Shown: positions 22,880 through 38,300, numbered from the stretch's first letter. The stretch: 64,000 nt of DNA from Cercis canadensis (GCA_003255065.1 QAOA01004109.1:21178-85177); one strand, 5' to 3'. The notes: generated from the letters alone by a model not told the origin. Program-made: numbers and translations.

Positions 22880-23365
22880 AATTTTAGTGAAGATCCCTTA
22901 AAACTTTGGGAGAATGATAAAGCAAGAGCAAAAATTGAATTTATAGATCTAAAAAGGTGATTAGTGTAAAATCTATAACCTTTATAGGTCACATGATATA
23001 GAAGAATTCAAAGAGCAAATAGGTGAACTCCTTAAGAAATGACTAAATCAACTTTCTAAGTCACCTCATAGCTCACCAGTTTTCATGGTCGGAAATTATT
23101 CAAAAATCAAAAGAGAAGACTCGAACAGTCATAATTGCAAGTAGTTGAGAAATTTAAAGAACGTGGAATAATTTTATAAGAAAAAAAAGTTCTTAATTAG
23201 AATTAACTTTAGAACAAGAAAAATTTGAAATGCAACCTCATATGCTTGAACCAATTACCTGATATAATAGAAGACAAAAAGCAACTACATCCTTGGATGC
23301 TTAACATATGGAGATAATTTCATTAAAAGATTAGCAAAATTAAAGAGTCCTCTACAAGAAAAGCT
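22880..23365 (+). mobile_element. Caulimoviridae-like endogenous pararetrovirus fossil (RT region)
   Basis: On the plus strand several short stretches match the reverse transcriptase of plant pararetroviruses in the right order: a DPLKLWENDKARAKIEF-like lead-in (about 22897), EFKEQIGELL then KSPHSSPVFMV (about 22998-23088), and a connection-region stretch GCLTYGDNFIKRLAKL (about 23300-23350). They lie in more than one frame. It is an old, heavily broken fragment with no coat, movement or protease region recognised. The SPHSSP and EDKKQL-type context separates it from copia and gypsy RTs. Confidence 0.7.
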
Positions 23366-24080
23366 TAAGTTGGTGTTTGGTACAAGGGATCTCATTTTCC
23401 CATTTTTAAATAGTTTCAAGGAAAATGATTGTTGGGAACCCTATCAAAATGTGTTTGTTTAGCACTCAACTTTTTTTAGAATACTTTGTGACATTCTCAT
23501 CAAAATTTTGACAACATGCTTAGTTCAAGTGCTACATTCCTAGGAAAGCAAGCTACTTTTTGAAAAATGCCCTGACTAAATTTGCATGAACAAACCCCAC
23601 CAAAAAATGGAAAAAAAAAATGAAGAACAACGAGCTTCCAAAAGCCAATCGAAAATTGAAGAAGAACAGACGAACAACATCAATTTAACAAGAAAAAAAG
23701 GCAAAGAGTAGAACGAGACAAATGAGGTTACTCCATATATAGAAAAGCAAAAATCTTGTATTGACAACGTAAAGACTAATCTAATTTAGTATCTATTGGA
23801 ACAAAACCTATAACAATAAATTAGACCCATTAAGTAAGCTCAGGTGCTGAGTGGGCAACGGATGCCTAGTCCTAAACCTACATGCTCAGGCAGAAACAGC
23901 TAAGGAACCAACCACTTGGACTGTTGGAGTCAAATTCCACAAAAGTTTCAACTTGTAAGGATAGAAAGCTCAAGCTGCTCGCAAGAGAACATTTTAGTTT
24001 CAAAGCTTCCACTTCACTGCCCATGATTGAGACAAAAACCGTCTCCCCTTCATCAGAATCTCAAACACTTTAAAAAACAC
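23366..24080. other. Spacer between the viral fossil and the PAT gene 3' end
   Basis: No gene is recognised. The part next to 24080 should include the 3' UTR of the minus-strand S-acyltransferase gene. Open frames at 23576-23767 and 23882-24073 have no motif support. Confidence 0.4.
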
Positions 24081-25788
24081 TTACTTTAAGCCAGACCCTG
24101 ATGGAAGTGTATGGTCTAAACCACCAGGGACAAACACAGGAAGCTGATTTGAGAGTGAATCCCTTTTATATCTAGATTCTAGGAGTAAATTGGCTGCTAC
24201 CCTGTCTTGGGACTCCGTTGAGCCTAAATGTCTTTCATTTTTCAAACTGTCCTTAACAGGGGCACTCAAGAGTGGGCCGCCAAAGAATATAGAATCTCCA
24301 GTATACATCAGCTTCTGTGCTTGCTGCACTGAAGAACTGAGGCTAGAAGAAAACTCTTGAGGAGGAATCTCTGGCCTTCTAATTCTACTGCTAGTTTCAG
24401 CTTTTAAATTTGGCAATTCCGTGCGCATGGATGATCTGTTTCGAGCCTCTGAGGCCAATAAAGGAACAGATACATATCTCCCGGCTTCTTGATCCCAAAC
24501 AACAGATGTCCGTTTCACATCTCGTACAAGAGAAGTACTAGAAGCTGAAAGCAATAATGGATCATTACTGATTCCCTTCTGTGTCATTCTTCCATCAAAT
24601 CCCAAAGAAGCATTGGACATTGGGTTATTAACATTTGAGAAAGTTGCTTTAGAAGTTAAAGGACGGTCAGCTACCAAGCTGGGCATTGAGGTACCTGCAC
24701 CAAAGCCACCTAAACCATGACCCTGTGGAAGAGGGCTTAGTGTGACTGCCTCATGAACATGGCTTGGACTGCTGAAGCTACTCATACTTTGAGTTCCAGT
24801 TTCATACTCATCACGACTACCTTGACTAGGAGCAATAGAATTTCTTACTGGAGATAATCTAAGTTCATTCTTGATTTCTTTATTTGCTCCAGTCTCTGTG
24901 CTCAAACTACTCCTCATGCTCACGTTGCCACTAGAACTGAATTCTGGATCTGGTAAATTGCGGTTATCTACTGGTCGCAGAACTGAAGAAGATGCCCTGG
25001 CTTTGGCTGCTGCTCTCATGGCCTCTTGCGAATCCAACTTAGCAAGCTTCCAAGCACTTATACGAACAGGCCTTTTGGGTACCTTTAGGCCTCGTTCTGC
25101 AATCCCGGTGGCATCTGGATCAACAGTTGACGGTACCATTCCAGGCTCCAAGTGAGGCACAACTTCATCCTGAAACCCATGTTTAAGACAAGACCCAGCA
25201 TTCAAGTTAGAAATACTTTAAGAACCAAAACAACATTTATCCCTTGTCATAAATAACTCAGACTGGAGTAAACAGCAGCAATTTTGCATAAAAAATCACA
25301 AGATTTATCAAGTCAAAATATTAAAAATATATATGGATACAAAAAACATATATGGATGAACACCCATAAGAATTTTATTTGGAAAATGTGATAGGATTAC
25401 AATTACCATCATGTTCAAGCTTTCTACAAGGATGAGATATAACCAAGTCCTACTTAAATCCAGTCAAGACCTCATTAATGATAATTAAATATACATTATG
25501 GATTTCCCTTATTCTTTTCCTTCTCTCTGCTCTCCTCTCTTACTTAACCTGCTAAGACACTCACAGAAGTAAAAAAAAAAAAACAATAATAATTTTAAGG
25601 GAACTAGCTATTCTTTAGATGGATGCAGACTTTTAGCAATAACATTCATAAAATCATGACATAAGAACTGAGAAACTGATAACAGCAAATCACTGTCCTG
25701 TTAAATTATTTAAGCTAACACAAAACAAAAGTCTCATGATATTCTGCTTTCAATAGTCCTTGTAAATCTTCCATAAGGAGAGCAAAAA

Positions 25789-25848
<60 letters not shown>

Positions 25849-28800
25849 NTTTTGGGAAATACTTGGAAGTCTGCTTTCAATAATGCTTGGAAATACTTCA
25901 AGAAGATACCTTGAGCAACATATAAGGGCCACAGAGTGCAATAAGTTTTTTTTTTTCCCTTTATTTGCTTGCCTTCATCCTTTATAGCAATGTTAGACAT
26001 CCACCTTACCCCAGCCCCCCCTCTTTTCTCTTGGATAAAAGAAGAATTTTATTGAAGAGAAAGAACAGTGCAGGATTAGGAATTCTCTTTAAAGCAAACA
26101 GAAAATAGAAAGAGAATGACAAGAATACACAAGAACATCGGCTCAAAAGAGCCTTCCAATCAGGAATCAGTAGTTAAAGTCTTTCATAAAAACAAAACCA
26201 AACAAAAGAACAAACAACAAGAAGTTTCCAATTAAGTATTATGTGTCAAAGACTCAATTCAAAATTACTTTGAACTGCAATGAGCCTTATGAAATTAATG
26301 CAAAGAAAAGGGTTAAAAGGCATAACCTCAGAATAAAAGTAATTTCCAATAAGATTAAATTTGGATAGAGGTATGATCGTAATACTCCACAGGTTATATC
26401 AGTTTCTTTAATTATAAGTAATAATCACTGTCATTAATGTATGTGCTCCAAATTTAAATAGCAGTAGTATAAAGATCATAATAAAAGAAAAATTATCTGA
26501 AGATGGTTTTCAATTGACACTTAGATCATATTCTATTACGTATTAGACTGGAAGATTGGCATATGTAACCTCAAAGTTAGCTTTTCTGGCCAAATTTAGT
26601 TAGAAGTTCCATACTCCTGGTCCTAGTATATTTAAAATTTGATTATCTTTCTACAGACTGAAAGTTGTTTCCTTTCGCTTATGCTATAACATTGCACACA
26701 CTACTACCAACAATATTCCTTTTGAATCTTAATTCTGGCAGTGCTGTGGTTTTCGTGATATTATTTTTATAAGACTCCCAAGTGTGAGCAGCAGTATCTC
26801 ATCACCTATGGAATATTTGTAGACTACAGTTCTTGTTATTGAACAAGTAAAGAGAAACAGAACATCTTAGGAAGTTTTAAGTTATACAGCCTCGTGTGGC
26901 AATAATAAAATGCCAAAGATCTTTACTTTTGAAGTATGGATCAGGAGCCCATTGACACAGTCACATAGCTCCTCTCAAAGGATCTAACTTCTCTGCATAG
27001 TTGTAGTAAAATAAGAATAAACAAATCATAAAAAAGTCACTTCTAGTATTTTAATATAATTTGGCAGAACCTTTTCTTAGGTCTATCAACAAACATACAG
27101 GTAAATATAATTTAGTCCAAGTACCTGATAATCCACAAATACCCTAGGAGGGGTACACCATCCACCTTTATACTGCACACCAAACGAGCTTCCTCCACTC
27201 AATCCAGTTGTAGCAGATCCTGTAGGAGAGTAAAGCACATTTGGCAATTCTTCATCTACAGATGCCCCTGCAGGTGCTTCACTCATGGCCCTCATTGCTA
27301 CTACATACTCATAGGTTGTGATGCCCTGATCCAATATGGGAAAAAGGGTAGCACTGAGTACTTCTCTATGTAATTGTGAGAAAGCTGAAATTATGGCCAA
27401 AACAAAGAAAGCTAAAATTTTACAACTGATGTCCAAATTTCTGCAACGAAATGAAACATCTCTGAACTTTTTTTAAGAGGAGACTGAAATGCATTTTCTT
27501 TTCCTGTAAAAGAGATTTTATTATTGAATACAACTCATTTCCAAGGCTCTTCCAATTGAAGAAAACCTTTTATGAGACGCCACCATATAGGCCTACCATC
27601 TCTTAGAATTTCCTCCACCAAACCAGAGTAGCAGAAAGTAGAGCACCATGGACAAAGGAACAGAAAATAGAAAGCAATAAAATGGAAAAACAACCTTAGA
27701 TTCTCAGCTACTGACCTTCCTGATTAGTATCATGTGGAAAAAGAAAAGTTCACCCAAAGGCACACAAGCCAAAACAGAAACTGCAGTACAGAGAGCCTAC
27801 ACAAAATGAATTAAGCATCACAACAAAAATTCTAATGTACTAAATAACAATAGATTGCCAAACGCCAGATTTGCTATAAAACATATAATAGAAGAAATAC
27901 CACAACAGTCGCAAATGGAGGACGAGAAAATCCATTTCCAAGCCTATCAATAATTTCAGATTCCATGCCTCTCTTGTTAACAAAGAAACGCACTAGAACA
28001 GCAATACCCACTCCTGCTTCAATAACAAGCTGCAACAGACAGAGAACAAGAACAATAAAAGTCACTACTAGTTGCCAAAATAAAATTTCTGCATTTAAGG
28101 GATCAAGCATCTATACAAATAAATATACATACCCAAACAAGACTGAAGGCCATCAGAGCAATAAAAGTAACATAATTTTTGTGACCCACACAATTGTTAA
28201 GCCACTGCAGCAATGTGACATACCAAGTGAAGCACATAGTTAAAAGAGGAAATAATAAAATATGCTAACACCAAAAATTAAACTATACTGCAAGATGTGT
28301 GTATTCACTGACAACCTGATAAACATACCCGACAATGGTGATCAAAGCCATCAACACACTTATCACAACTTCTACAATGTTTACTAAACTTACGAACCTG
28401 CAACATAGGAAACAAGAAAAGAGAATTCAAACCAGTAAAAGTGATTCTTGGAGTGAGAAGTGTATATCTAAGATGAGATGATAGGTCTCCAAGGGCCTCC
28501 CATTTGCTTTTATATGGAACTATAGATGTTTATAATGTCAAAGAGAAGATAATTCAGCTCAAATTGGGCCTCCAATGTAACAGGAGACAGGAACTTCCAG
28601 AACTAGATAGTGAAGGAATCAATGATTCCTAATAAAGGAGAAGATATAGATCAAATGCTGCTAGGCTAAAATATTAAGATATGTCATTTGCAAATTAATA
28701 TTAGTTGTTCTCCACACATACAACTGCAAAAGTTCTAAGCAAACTGCACAACCTATTTATTATTACCATTGAAGTCCAATAAATTGGCTTTGCAGATGGA

Positions 28801-31800
28801 TATAACAACTGAAATTTCGATGTATGTCCAGTGACCATTTCCTAGTTTATTCTAACCTAGTTAAGCATAGATTCTTTCTTCATTAGGCCCAAATAGATAA
28901 ATCGGTGTATAACATCGTGATCTTCTGCATGAAATGGTTCCTGATCAGAAAAAGGAGTGTTCTTATAAAGCAGGATGTAACTTGAACATAGAACAACCAA
29001 ATATATGGGCTACAACTTAAAGAATTCAAACTTCATGGTCAATATTTTTACATTGATGGATTGAAAAGATAATGGTGATATATATTTGCAAAAGGTGTTA
29101 CACCCTGAACCTTGAATGATTAAAAGGGTATTCTAGCACCCAATTCATCAAATCAATGCAAAACCAAATATCTTGAGGAAACCAATCCAATTACAATCTT
29201 CATTACTCCTAACACCATTAGACAGTGTGGTAAATATATACCAAACCCTTATCACAAGCAACGGAAAATTTGATTTATCTTTGAAGTTGCATCATAAACT
29301 TCAAAATTAAAATACTCAGGTTTTATAAGGGGAAAGTGATACAATAAGAGGAGCTATCTGAAAAGTGGGTTTTGGTTAACATGAACATAGGGATTATGTG
29401 CCATGTTTAACTAGGAAAAATCCCCACATGAACTATTGAGATTGACTTACAAGAACATTACAATGGAATGGTTTCTTATTGTAGAATTCTACTTAAAAGT
29501 TATAGATGTTTTCTAGTGTGCTTAAAGGAGTACCATCTGCAATTTTGTATGGAGTTCTTTTCAGAGATTTTAACCAAGAAAAAATGAAATTTAAGAGCAA
29601 GGACAAGAAAGCTTTTAATAAAACTTGATTTTTATTCAACTACAGAATTTGAATTGGCATTTCTCGCAAGTTTTATTTTATCAAGTTTATTCAATCTATC
29701 AAGGTCTTTCAAGTCGTAGGAGAAGGAACAGCTAAGAGTATTTAAATAATCTTAGTAAACTATTTAGAGGATCCAGTTTACATTTGAGACACTTAATTCT
29801 ATTTTCCTTCTCTTGCCACCCCAACACCAGTAACTAGTTTCTATTGCTACACTTTAATTGCTTGTGTTCCACACCAATAATCTTAGCCAATATATTGGCT
29901 GTTGCCAGATAATAATCTTAGCCAATTCTTCTTCAATCAAAAAACAACACCAAATGCATGTTTGCTTTTGCTTTTGCACACACCCAAAAGTGATTCTGGT
30001 TGAGGCAAAAGCTAAAATAATCACTTTTAGGTGCTTGAAAAAGTAAACCAAACATGCTGTATATTCTCGATTTCATTAACTACCAAAAACAAAATAAAAA
30101 ATTTATAAATTATATATTAAAAAAAAAAAAAAAAGCCTCTAATACTGCCAATATTCCATGACCATGAACAAGAAGACGATAACCTTCTACCTTTTTAATT
30201 TTTTCTTTTATTTTCTTTCTCTCTTTTTCAAGATTTTCTTTCAATAATAATTTTTGAAGTTAATAAAAAGGTGGAGAAAGAAGCATCAATTTAGTTGAAT
30301 GCGTATCGTATGCAAAGACAAAAAAAAAATTATTCTTTTTATTTAAAATAAAGGGTAATTTTTGACCAAGTAAAAAATAATATTTCCTATCCAATTTCTT
30401 ATTTGAGGCTTACCAAACATCTAATAAGATATGTATTTATCATGTTAATATCTTATCCAAACTTAGCTTGTCACTATCTAGTTCTCTTATCCTATCCTAT
30501 CATGTCTTCCCCAAAATGCGTACTTCCTTCTGGCTGTAAACTTCATATTGCCGAGCTCATAGTAAAAATATGAATGATAAGTACAGAATAATGACAATGT
30601 CACAAAATTGTAGTGATGAGGTAGCCAGTAGTGGGCTCCATTATAAGGCAAAATATGATTATAGAATAAAATTATCTAAGATTTTTTTTGCTAAGAGTAT
30701 CAATCATTGACAAAATCATCATGGTGGTTCCAAAAGATAAGGCATAATATGTATGTTACTGTGATAAGTATAGATTCTGTGGTAAAAGAAACTGAAATGA
30801 TACCACGTATAATCAAATTACTCAAATTACTGGGAATTGCATGAACTAAAATTGAAAAAGTAAAGTGTCATAAAGTACAATATGTTTCATGAAATCACGA
30901 TGTAATACCTCAGCATTGCACAAAGTGCAGAACAGAGCATCTTCACCAGTGCCCTGCTGCTCAGCTGCTGCTTCTTGTTTACAGCAATCTTCATGTACGA
31001 ACAATCCACAGAAAATTCCTCCAATTACATCATATGAACTTCTAGTATTGTGTTCTCTTGAATAATCAACTTTGCCAAGATCTTCAACTGAGCTTTTCTT
31101 GCTTCCATTGGCCATAGACTTTCTGGAAGTTGATGAGGGAGAATAAGGCTCCCCAGCAGTGATTTCACCAAGTTCAGATGCTTGGTGCTTTTCAGATAAA
31201 CAACGTTCTGAATTGAACCTATTCCCCCCTCTATGATCAAACTTAGATATAATGCCAGGATCCGCAGGGTTAATTGCAGTACACCTAATGTAAAGAATGA
31301 AGACAAAGAGTGCCTGCAATACCACAAGAATGAGACAATGAAACAAGTCCTGCCTTTGATAGGTAAATAAGAAATTAAAAATAAATCAAAGGTGCCAATG
31401 ATGTATTGAAGTAACTTCGTTAGGGATATAAATTTAGCAGTTTCCAAATGTAAATATAACCAGAAGAACACCTCAGTACCCAAATTCATGATGAAATTCT
31501 CACCAAATCCCACCTCCTCTTAACCCCCACTCAAATCCCTATCAACAAAATATGGGTTAGAATACAACCAGCCTCCAAATACTTATTTAATTTCAATTAA
31601 TAAATCCAAATCAACCAACTACAAAACAAAATCAAAAGCATTATATTTTAAAAAGAAAAAGAAAAATATTACATAATCAATTATAGAATTAAATCAAGTA
31701 GATAGCCAAAACAGATCTTTACTCAACATATGTCTAGACAGAAATCTATCTTCAGATCAGATTCATCAGAACGTTAAGTAAGGGCAAGTGCTTAAAGGAA

Positions 31801-34800
31801 GTTGAATGTTGCCCGTGAGACTCCCTCTGACCTCCACTTGCCCATAAAGGGCCAAAGTGATGCCAACCCAGAAAGATCACACATCCACAGGAAACATTGC
31901 ATGTTTTGGGCATCCTCCAAGTTATAGTCAATTTGGATCATAGTTATCAATATCGGGCAATACACGATAGGTATCGCACGATATGTAGCGCCTAAAGAAA
32001 AAAGGAAAAAGATAGTATCGCAAGGTGTATTGAAAATCTGGAAATTATAGTACTATATAAACTGTGTATCACACAATACTAGAGTATCCCCTGTATCGTC
32101 AATATTTCCCAACCTTGAGATTTCAAGGAATTTTAAAAGTCACGCAATGGAACACTCCTTAGTAATTTGGTAACCAACAGCCACGCTCCCTTATTTGCAA
32201 TTGTACAAGGTTCGGACTCTTCTCCTACCTGTGATGCTGTGACCAAGAGATTGCAACTGCATTTCGTCGCTGCTATTGTTTCTGGAATCCAGTGGCTGGT
32301 GGAGCACAAGGGACAGAGAGTTCAAACTTCAAACTCAGACTGATTCTTAGAGAGAGAGAGAGAGAGGCAAATAGGTGAATCAGATCTTCTGGCAGTTGCT
32401 AGTTGCTCCTTGCAAGCAGCAGCTTCCCGATTCGAATTGCGAAGAAGAAGAAGGAGCTATTCTTATATGCTTTTAGGTTACTGTCGTTCTGATAGTTCAT
32501 AGTGGTACTGGTAATTTTTATTTGGGTAAAGACTGAATGCAGGACACCAACTAACTTGTGGACCTGCTTGGTTCTTTATTCGATATAATATACTTGTGGT
32601 CCAAATAGTGGGGTTGGAGCTTGAGCAAAGACACAGCCACTAGGTAATTAACTTTGGTATATTTTTTTGAATTGTGACTTAGGAGAAATGAAGACATTAT
32701 CGAGAATGAAGGGGTTATTTAGTGATATTCAACCTACTCATATAGTAAAAATATAAAGTAGTATATATAATTTTTTCTATATTTTTAATTTATCAAAGTA
32801 CCTTACGATACTATGATAAGCTACGATGCAATACATAAAAATTGAGAAAACCATACATACTACGATATTCTGAACTCTGGGACCTCTCTCTTGTAATCTC
32901 CAAAGTTTGCTTCAGATACATTGACACTTCTGTGAATGATTTTTCTCAAGCCACTTGACTTAATTTAGTGATATCAAGATCAAAATTATTTTCTAACTCT
33001 TGAGCTTTTTGCATCAAAAGGGATGATTCATCGGTCATCAATAACCATGCATTTTCACTCCCCAACAAAACAGACCAAAACAAAGAATTGCAAACTTATG
33101 GAAGTTTCCCAAGTCCTTCTGTTTCAACTGGAAGTTTCCAAAAACTTTTGTCAATGCTGTTAATACTACTACCAATTTAATCAATCGCACGACACCCTCA
33201 ATTGTGAATGGTCAAATTCCTAACCCTTTGTTATTTCCTTCTCTATCATCCTTCCACCCAAAAATGTTTGGATGCACATGTTTTGCCCATGATATTAGAT
33301 CCTAAATCCAGGATGTTGTCTTTGGAATAAGAAAATGGGTATAATTGCTTTCTGTTGATCTTGTTCGTCATCCAATCTCAGCTTATGCCAATTTCTTTAG
33401 ATCTATCATTAGTATCAACCATCCTTTCCAACGTCTAACTAAAGTCTGATTTAGTTTGTACGGTGAAATAAGCCACACCTAAAAATTTCCAAGGCCTCCA
33501 ATTACACACGTCTACTTGTCGCTCAAAGATGATGTGATGACACCTCATGCTATGGATGAACCTGAGTTGGATTCACCTCCTTTACCTACCTCGATGTTGG
33601 GGGTCCTATTATTAATCTTCCTATTGCTTTGAGAAAGAACAAGCACAGTTGTACTCATCTCCTTACTTATAGGATGAGGTGTATGTGGAACAAGCACCAA
33701 GGTTTTAATGCTTAGAGGGAGTTTGGGAAGGTTCAGCTGAGGCTCAGTAATTTAAAGTAATCATGAAGTTTGGGTTCAAAAGGGTGCGCATGTTTCATTT
33801 GGAAACCTTCTAAAAAAGTAATGTTGGTTGTATCTGTCAACCCTATTGTAATTACAGGCTTCGAACATGGTGTTTGTGCTCTCAAGGATTTCCACTGACC
33901 AAGTTCCAAGTAAAGGATTTAGGTGCTTAAAAATAATTTCCAGAAGTTGAAGTATTGCATTCCAAGAAGGTATATTTCTAACCCATAGAGAGTGTGATCT
34001 TGATTTGCTTGATGAGACATTGAAACTAGCTTGTTCAAGGCTAAACATTATGAGATCTTAATATAAAGCTCTCAGCAATTGAGAAGGTACCACTTACTAA
34101 TCCAAAATATAATATAAGAGACTGGTTGGAGGACTTAACCATCTAATAACAAAAGCCCTGACATTGCTCTTCCAGACTTCCAATGAATGTGGAAATTCAA
34201 TTATATCTTCCCCAACACCACACACCAAGATCCTTTGGTTCATATAGTGAAGTATCTAAACAGAGCTCCAAGGAAAGGGCTTTCAATACAGTGGTCATAC
34301 ACAAGTTAAAGCTTTCTTACTATTTGGGATAGGTTCCCCATTAATAGAAAATCTATCATAGGTTATTATGTTGTTGTTGGAGAAAACTTCATATCTTGGA
34401 ACAGCAAGAAGAGGAATGTGGTAGCAAAGTACACTGCTTAGTCTTTGTATCCTGTCATGGCATAAACAACGTGTGAGCTTATGTGGATTCAACACTTCTT
34501 GACTGAAATTGAATTTGGATATCCTATGAGGGGGAAAAGATATATTGAAGTTGATTATCAGTCTGTTGAAGGAAAAGTTCACCAGAATCTTTCCTTCATT
34601 TGGGGGGCCACAATAAGCTGGTTTGTTCACAAAGGCTCTTGCTAGGACTAGAATCAATTATACATGTAACAAGCCAAGAATGATCAATATCTATGTTACA
34701 GCTTCTGGGGGAGTTTCAAGAGTAATGGGCCTTGATTTCAAGCCAGGTTTTGGATAACATGGCTTGATTTAAGCATGTACTACATTCAGTCTCACTGTAT

Positions 34801-35284
34801 CCCCGGTATGCAAGGTCTATAAAAACACACAGAGGTTCTAACTAAGTTTCCAACTAAGCACTATTGTCTCATCTCTCTCTATCCTCTTCCCCTCACTTTC
34901 CATAAAATAAATGCTAGTGTCTTGATATGCACTCATATGTGAGCCAATCCAATTTCTTAACTTCTATTATTAAAATTTATTAGCTCATTAATGAAAGAGA
35001 AAAAGAAAATAAGTATTGGCATGCATTAGTTGAGATTGAGAGAGAGAATATGGGAGTTATTAGATAAAGGAGGTCCAGTAACTGTAAAGAAGTTGAATAT
35101 ATTTAAATTTGAATAACTGTATGATTAGTGGCATGGAACCTAAAGACTGGTCCTCCCATTATACAGTAAACATGATATACATTTAACTCAATATTAAATG
35201 TCAGGGCCGACTTATTTAATTCATTGTATTGATCATGTCAGGATTTTTTAAATGCTCTTAAAAGGACATATATACTTTTTACCC

Positions 35285-35326
<42 letters not shown>

Positions 35327-38300
35327 ATGAAAATAAGAAATGTTCATTCAATATAACTACTAAACAGACTGGAAACCGTACACAAGGATATTTGGGTTAA
35401 TGGTGTCATATCAGTAACACCTAATCTGCACCTAAACACAAATAAATCAAGTCATAAAACCCCCAAGACCCACCATGATGAAGCCAGCAATACAATCCAA
35501 AAGATTTAAGCTTAAACAATAAAAAATATCTCACTAGAGTGGGTAAAATTTGATATCAGGGTTAATTGTTAAATTTCATCCCTTTATTAGGTCATAAGTA
35601 TTTAGAATTATTCAGTTCTGCAAGAGGTATTATGGTAATTTCCTTTTGGATTTTTAAGTCGTGTTAGGTCATGTCTATGTATGGGTTTTAGTTTGTGGGA
35701 TTGTACCTTAAATAGTTTTTGCTTTAGGACTTTTATCTAAGTTTACTAGTGATTGGTTATTTAACTTGGACCTCAAGTTTGGGACTATTTGGCCCGCAAG
35801 TTTTGGGTACTCCTTTTTAAGTGATGTATCCAACTACAAAAAGGAATGAATTATCAGTTTATAAATTCTTCACAGAAGATTGTTTTCTTCTTGGTTATTT
35901 GGCGCAATCAAACCCTACATGTGATGCCCATGGGACCCTAGGTGTGATGCCTAGGTTACTTTTCCTCTTCTCAACTTCTATGTTGTTTTCTTCAAAAAAT
36001 TTATACTGTCAGATCTATTTCATTGAGCAGACAGCACTAAAAAAAGTAATTGATTTCTTATTTGCATTTTCCCAAGAATCCATTAAACCCTAAATCCCAA
36101 ATTCGCATGTACTGTTCTCAGCAGCCAAACAGTGCCAATTTGACCCTCAAATCTCATCCTATCGATTCTAAACCAATCTTGCCCTCACATAACCCCAATA
36201 ACCCTTCAATCCCTTCTGTTTCTAACCTTAAATCCACCCAAAAATCCCTAACTTCAGCCTATTAATCCAAAACCCTATTGGTGTCCTATGTCACACCATG
36301 ATTCCTGTATTATTGCACCCAAAGCTCCCTTAGCTGGGGTTAAATTGACTAGATAGCTGAATAACCAGAATTCATTTACATCTGTAGCCCAAAGTATTAG
36401 CAAAAACAGCAATTTCTTTCATGCTTCAAAAATCCACAAACAAGGGAACATGCTTCAAAATATGTTAGAAAATTATGACAGATAAAAAGAAATACTTCTT
36501 TATACAAGAAACAAAGGGACAGTTTTAGAATTTGGGCATTAAAAGAAGAAAGTCATTAACTTACAACTGGAGAGTAAATAGAAATGGAGATGTATTCCCA
36601 AATATGACCTCCAAGGAAGGGTGCAAAGAAAGCATAGAAAGCAACCACCAACAAGCAGAATACAGTGATTGCAACAACCTATCCATGTAACAACCAACAA
36701 ATTTAGAAAAATAAGTTGATACCTGTAAGTGATAAACACATGTATTTCTATAATAATCAAGTCATGTCATCAAAATGCTAAACCATGAATATATCAAAAG
36801 GAAAACTGAGAACACCATATTGATGCATGCTACTAATATGTGGATACTTTTTTCTTTTTTTATGTAAGTACACAGTCCCAAACATTAAGCAGTAAATATA
36901 AATAATAGCATTGAACTTTCTTGTTTTTTACAGCCACTTTGCTCACCCTGCCTCATGTAACCTGAGTTCTTAGAGGTCAGCACCAGTTCACCTATATATT
37001 CTAGTCTCTCTCACCTGAAATTGCAAAACTTAAAATTGAAAGGGGTCTCCACTCCCAACCAACTATTAATGGACTTATAAATAGGTATTTATCTGCATCA
37101 TCTTAGCTCACGCCCCTAAAGCACAGAAAAGCCAAGGAATTCTGTTAGCTAAATCCTAGTCCCTTTCTCATTCTTATCATTCATATTCAATGCAGAATAT
37201 TTCCCAAGCGGAATGTAAACACTAGAGTTTCTGTGGGATGCCTCCTTCTGGTGCCACAGACATTTTTTTTATAAGGGGATTTCCTTGACTACTATGCAAA
37301 GAGACTGGAGAGCCATTTTATTTTAATATATCTCTTTCCTTTTTGCTGGTTTTTTTACACTTTACTTAAGGAGGATCTCTTGCTACTCTTTCTTTCTCTC
37401 TAATGAAAGGTCTTCTTTTATCCCCAAAAAAAATAAAAATTCCAAAGCAGAAGGTGACTGTGTTATATCCAATTCATGATGTAAACACTAAGCTTGAAGC
37501 ATTGCCCATGTCCTCTTTTAGACAAGAGAAGAAGGATAAACAGAATCATCCTTTTATGCTTAATATTATCCAAAAAAGAGGCACGCTTGAAGTTCAACAG
37601 TATCCATAAATTATACTCATGAGATCACAAACTAGGATGAACAGAGACAACAATTGGAAATTCACCAATAACATAGGAAATCCATCTGCATCAAGAAAAT
37701 CTTAGAAAGATAATGAATATTCAGAAAGAAAGTCTTCCATTATTTGAGACTTTATCACATTAAACAGAAATCAATTGGTGAAAGTGAGACCTAGAACCCT
37801 TTCAGAATGCAGAATTATCACCAGAATAAAGTATGCCATATAAATTCTTGAGGAGTGAACCTACATGCACTCAATGTTTATACAGATCATTAAGAGAGAG
37901 AGAGAGTATAACTTGTAGTTTCAAAAAAGGATGAGTTATAAACATGGGGAATGATAAAGAGGATGTTTTGTTTCTTCATCACTTCTGTTGGTTAAGGGAG
38001 GAGAAAAGGGAAAAGTAGCCCATCACCTATGCTCAATGCAACACAGAGAAGCAGGATAATTCACTTTATGGGATATTAAAGCCCAGCAATAACGCCCTTG
38101 AGCAAAATATACTAAAGAAAGAAGAAACAAACCATTAAATCACGTATAATGGAAAAAACCCATCTCCCTAAACACAATTTTGGGAAGATACTGAAACCAA
38201 AATTCAGAAACTAAGCCCGCTGACATTTGAAACTTGAACACTTCAAAAGAAAAAATAAATTGGTAAAAATGTGATAAATTACTAACAATATGAGCAAAAT

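Noticed and set aside
25734-26000. Lysine-rich minus-strand proteins
   Set aside because: They are translations of a poly(T) tract containing an N inside a PAT intron.
29854-30051. Overlapping open frames on both strands in PAT intron 3
   Set aside because: They reflect a local imperfect palindrome (AATAATCTTAGCCAAT repeated, with partial complements), not coding sequence.
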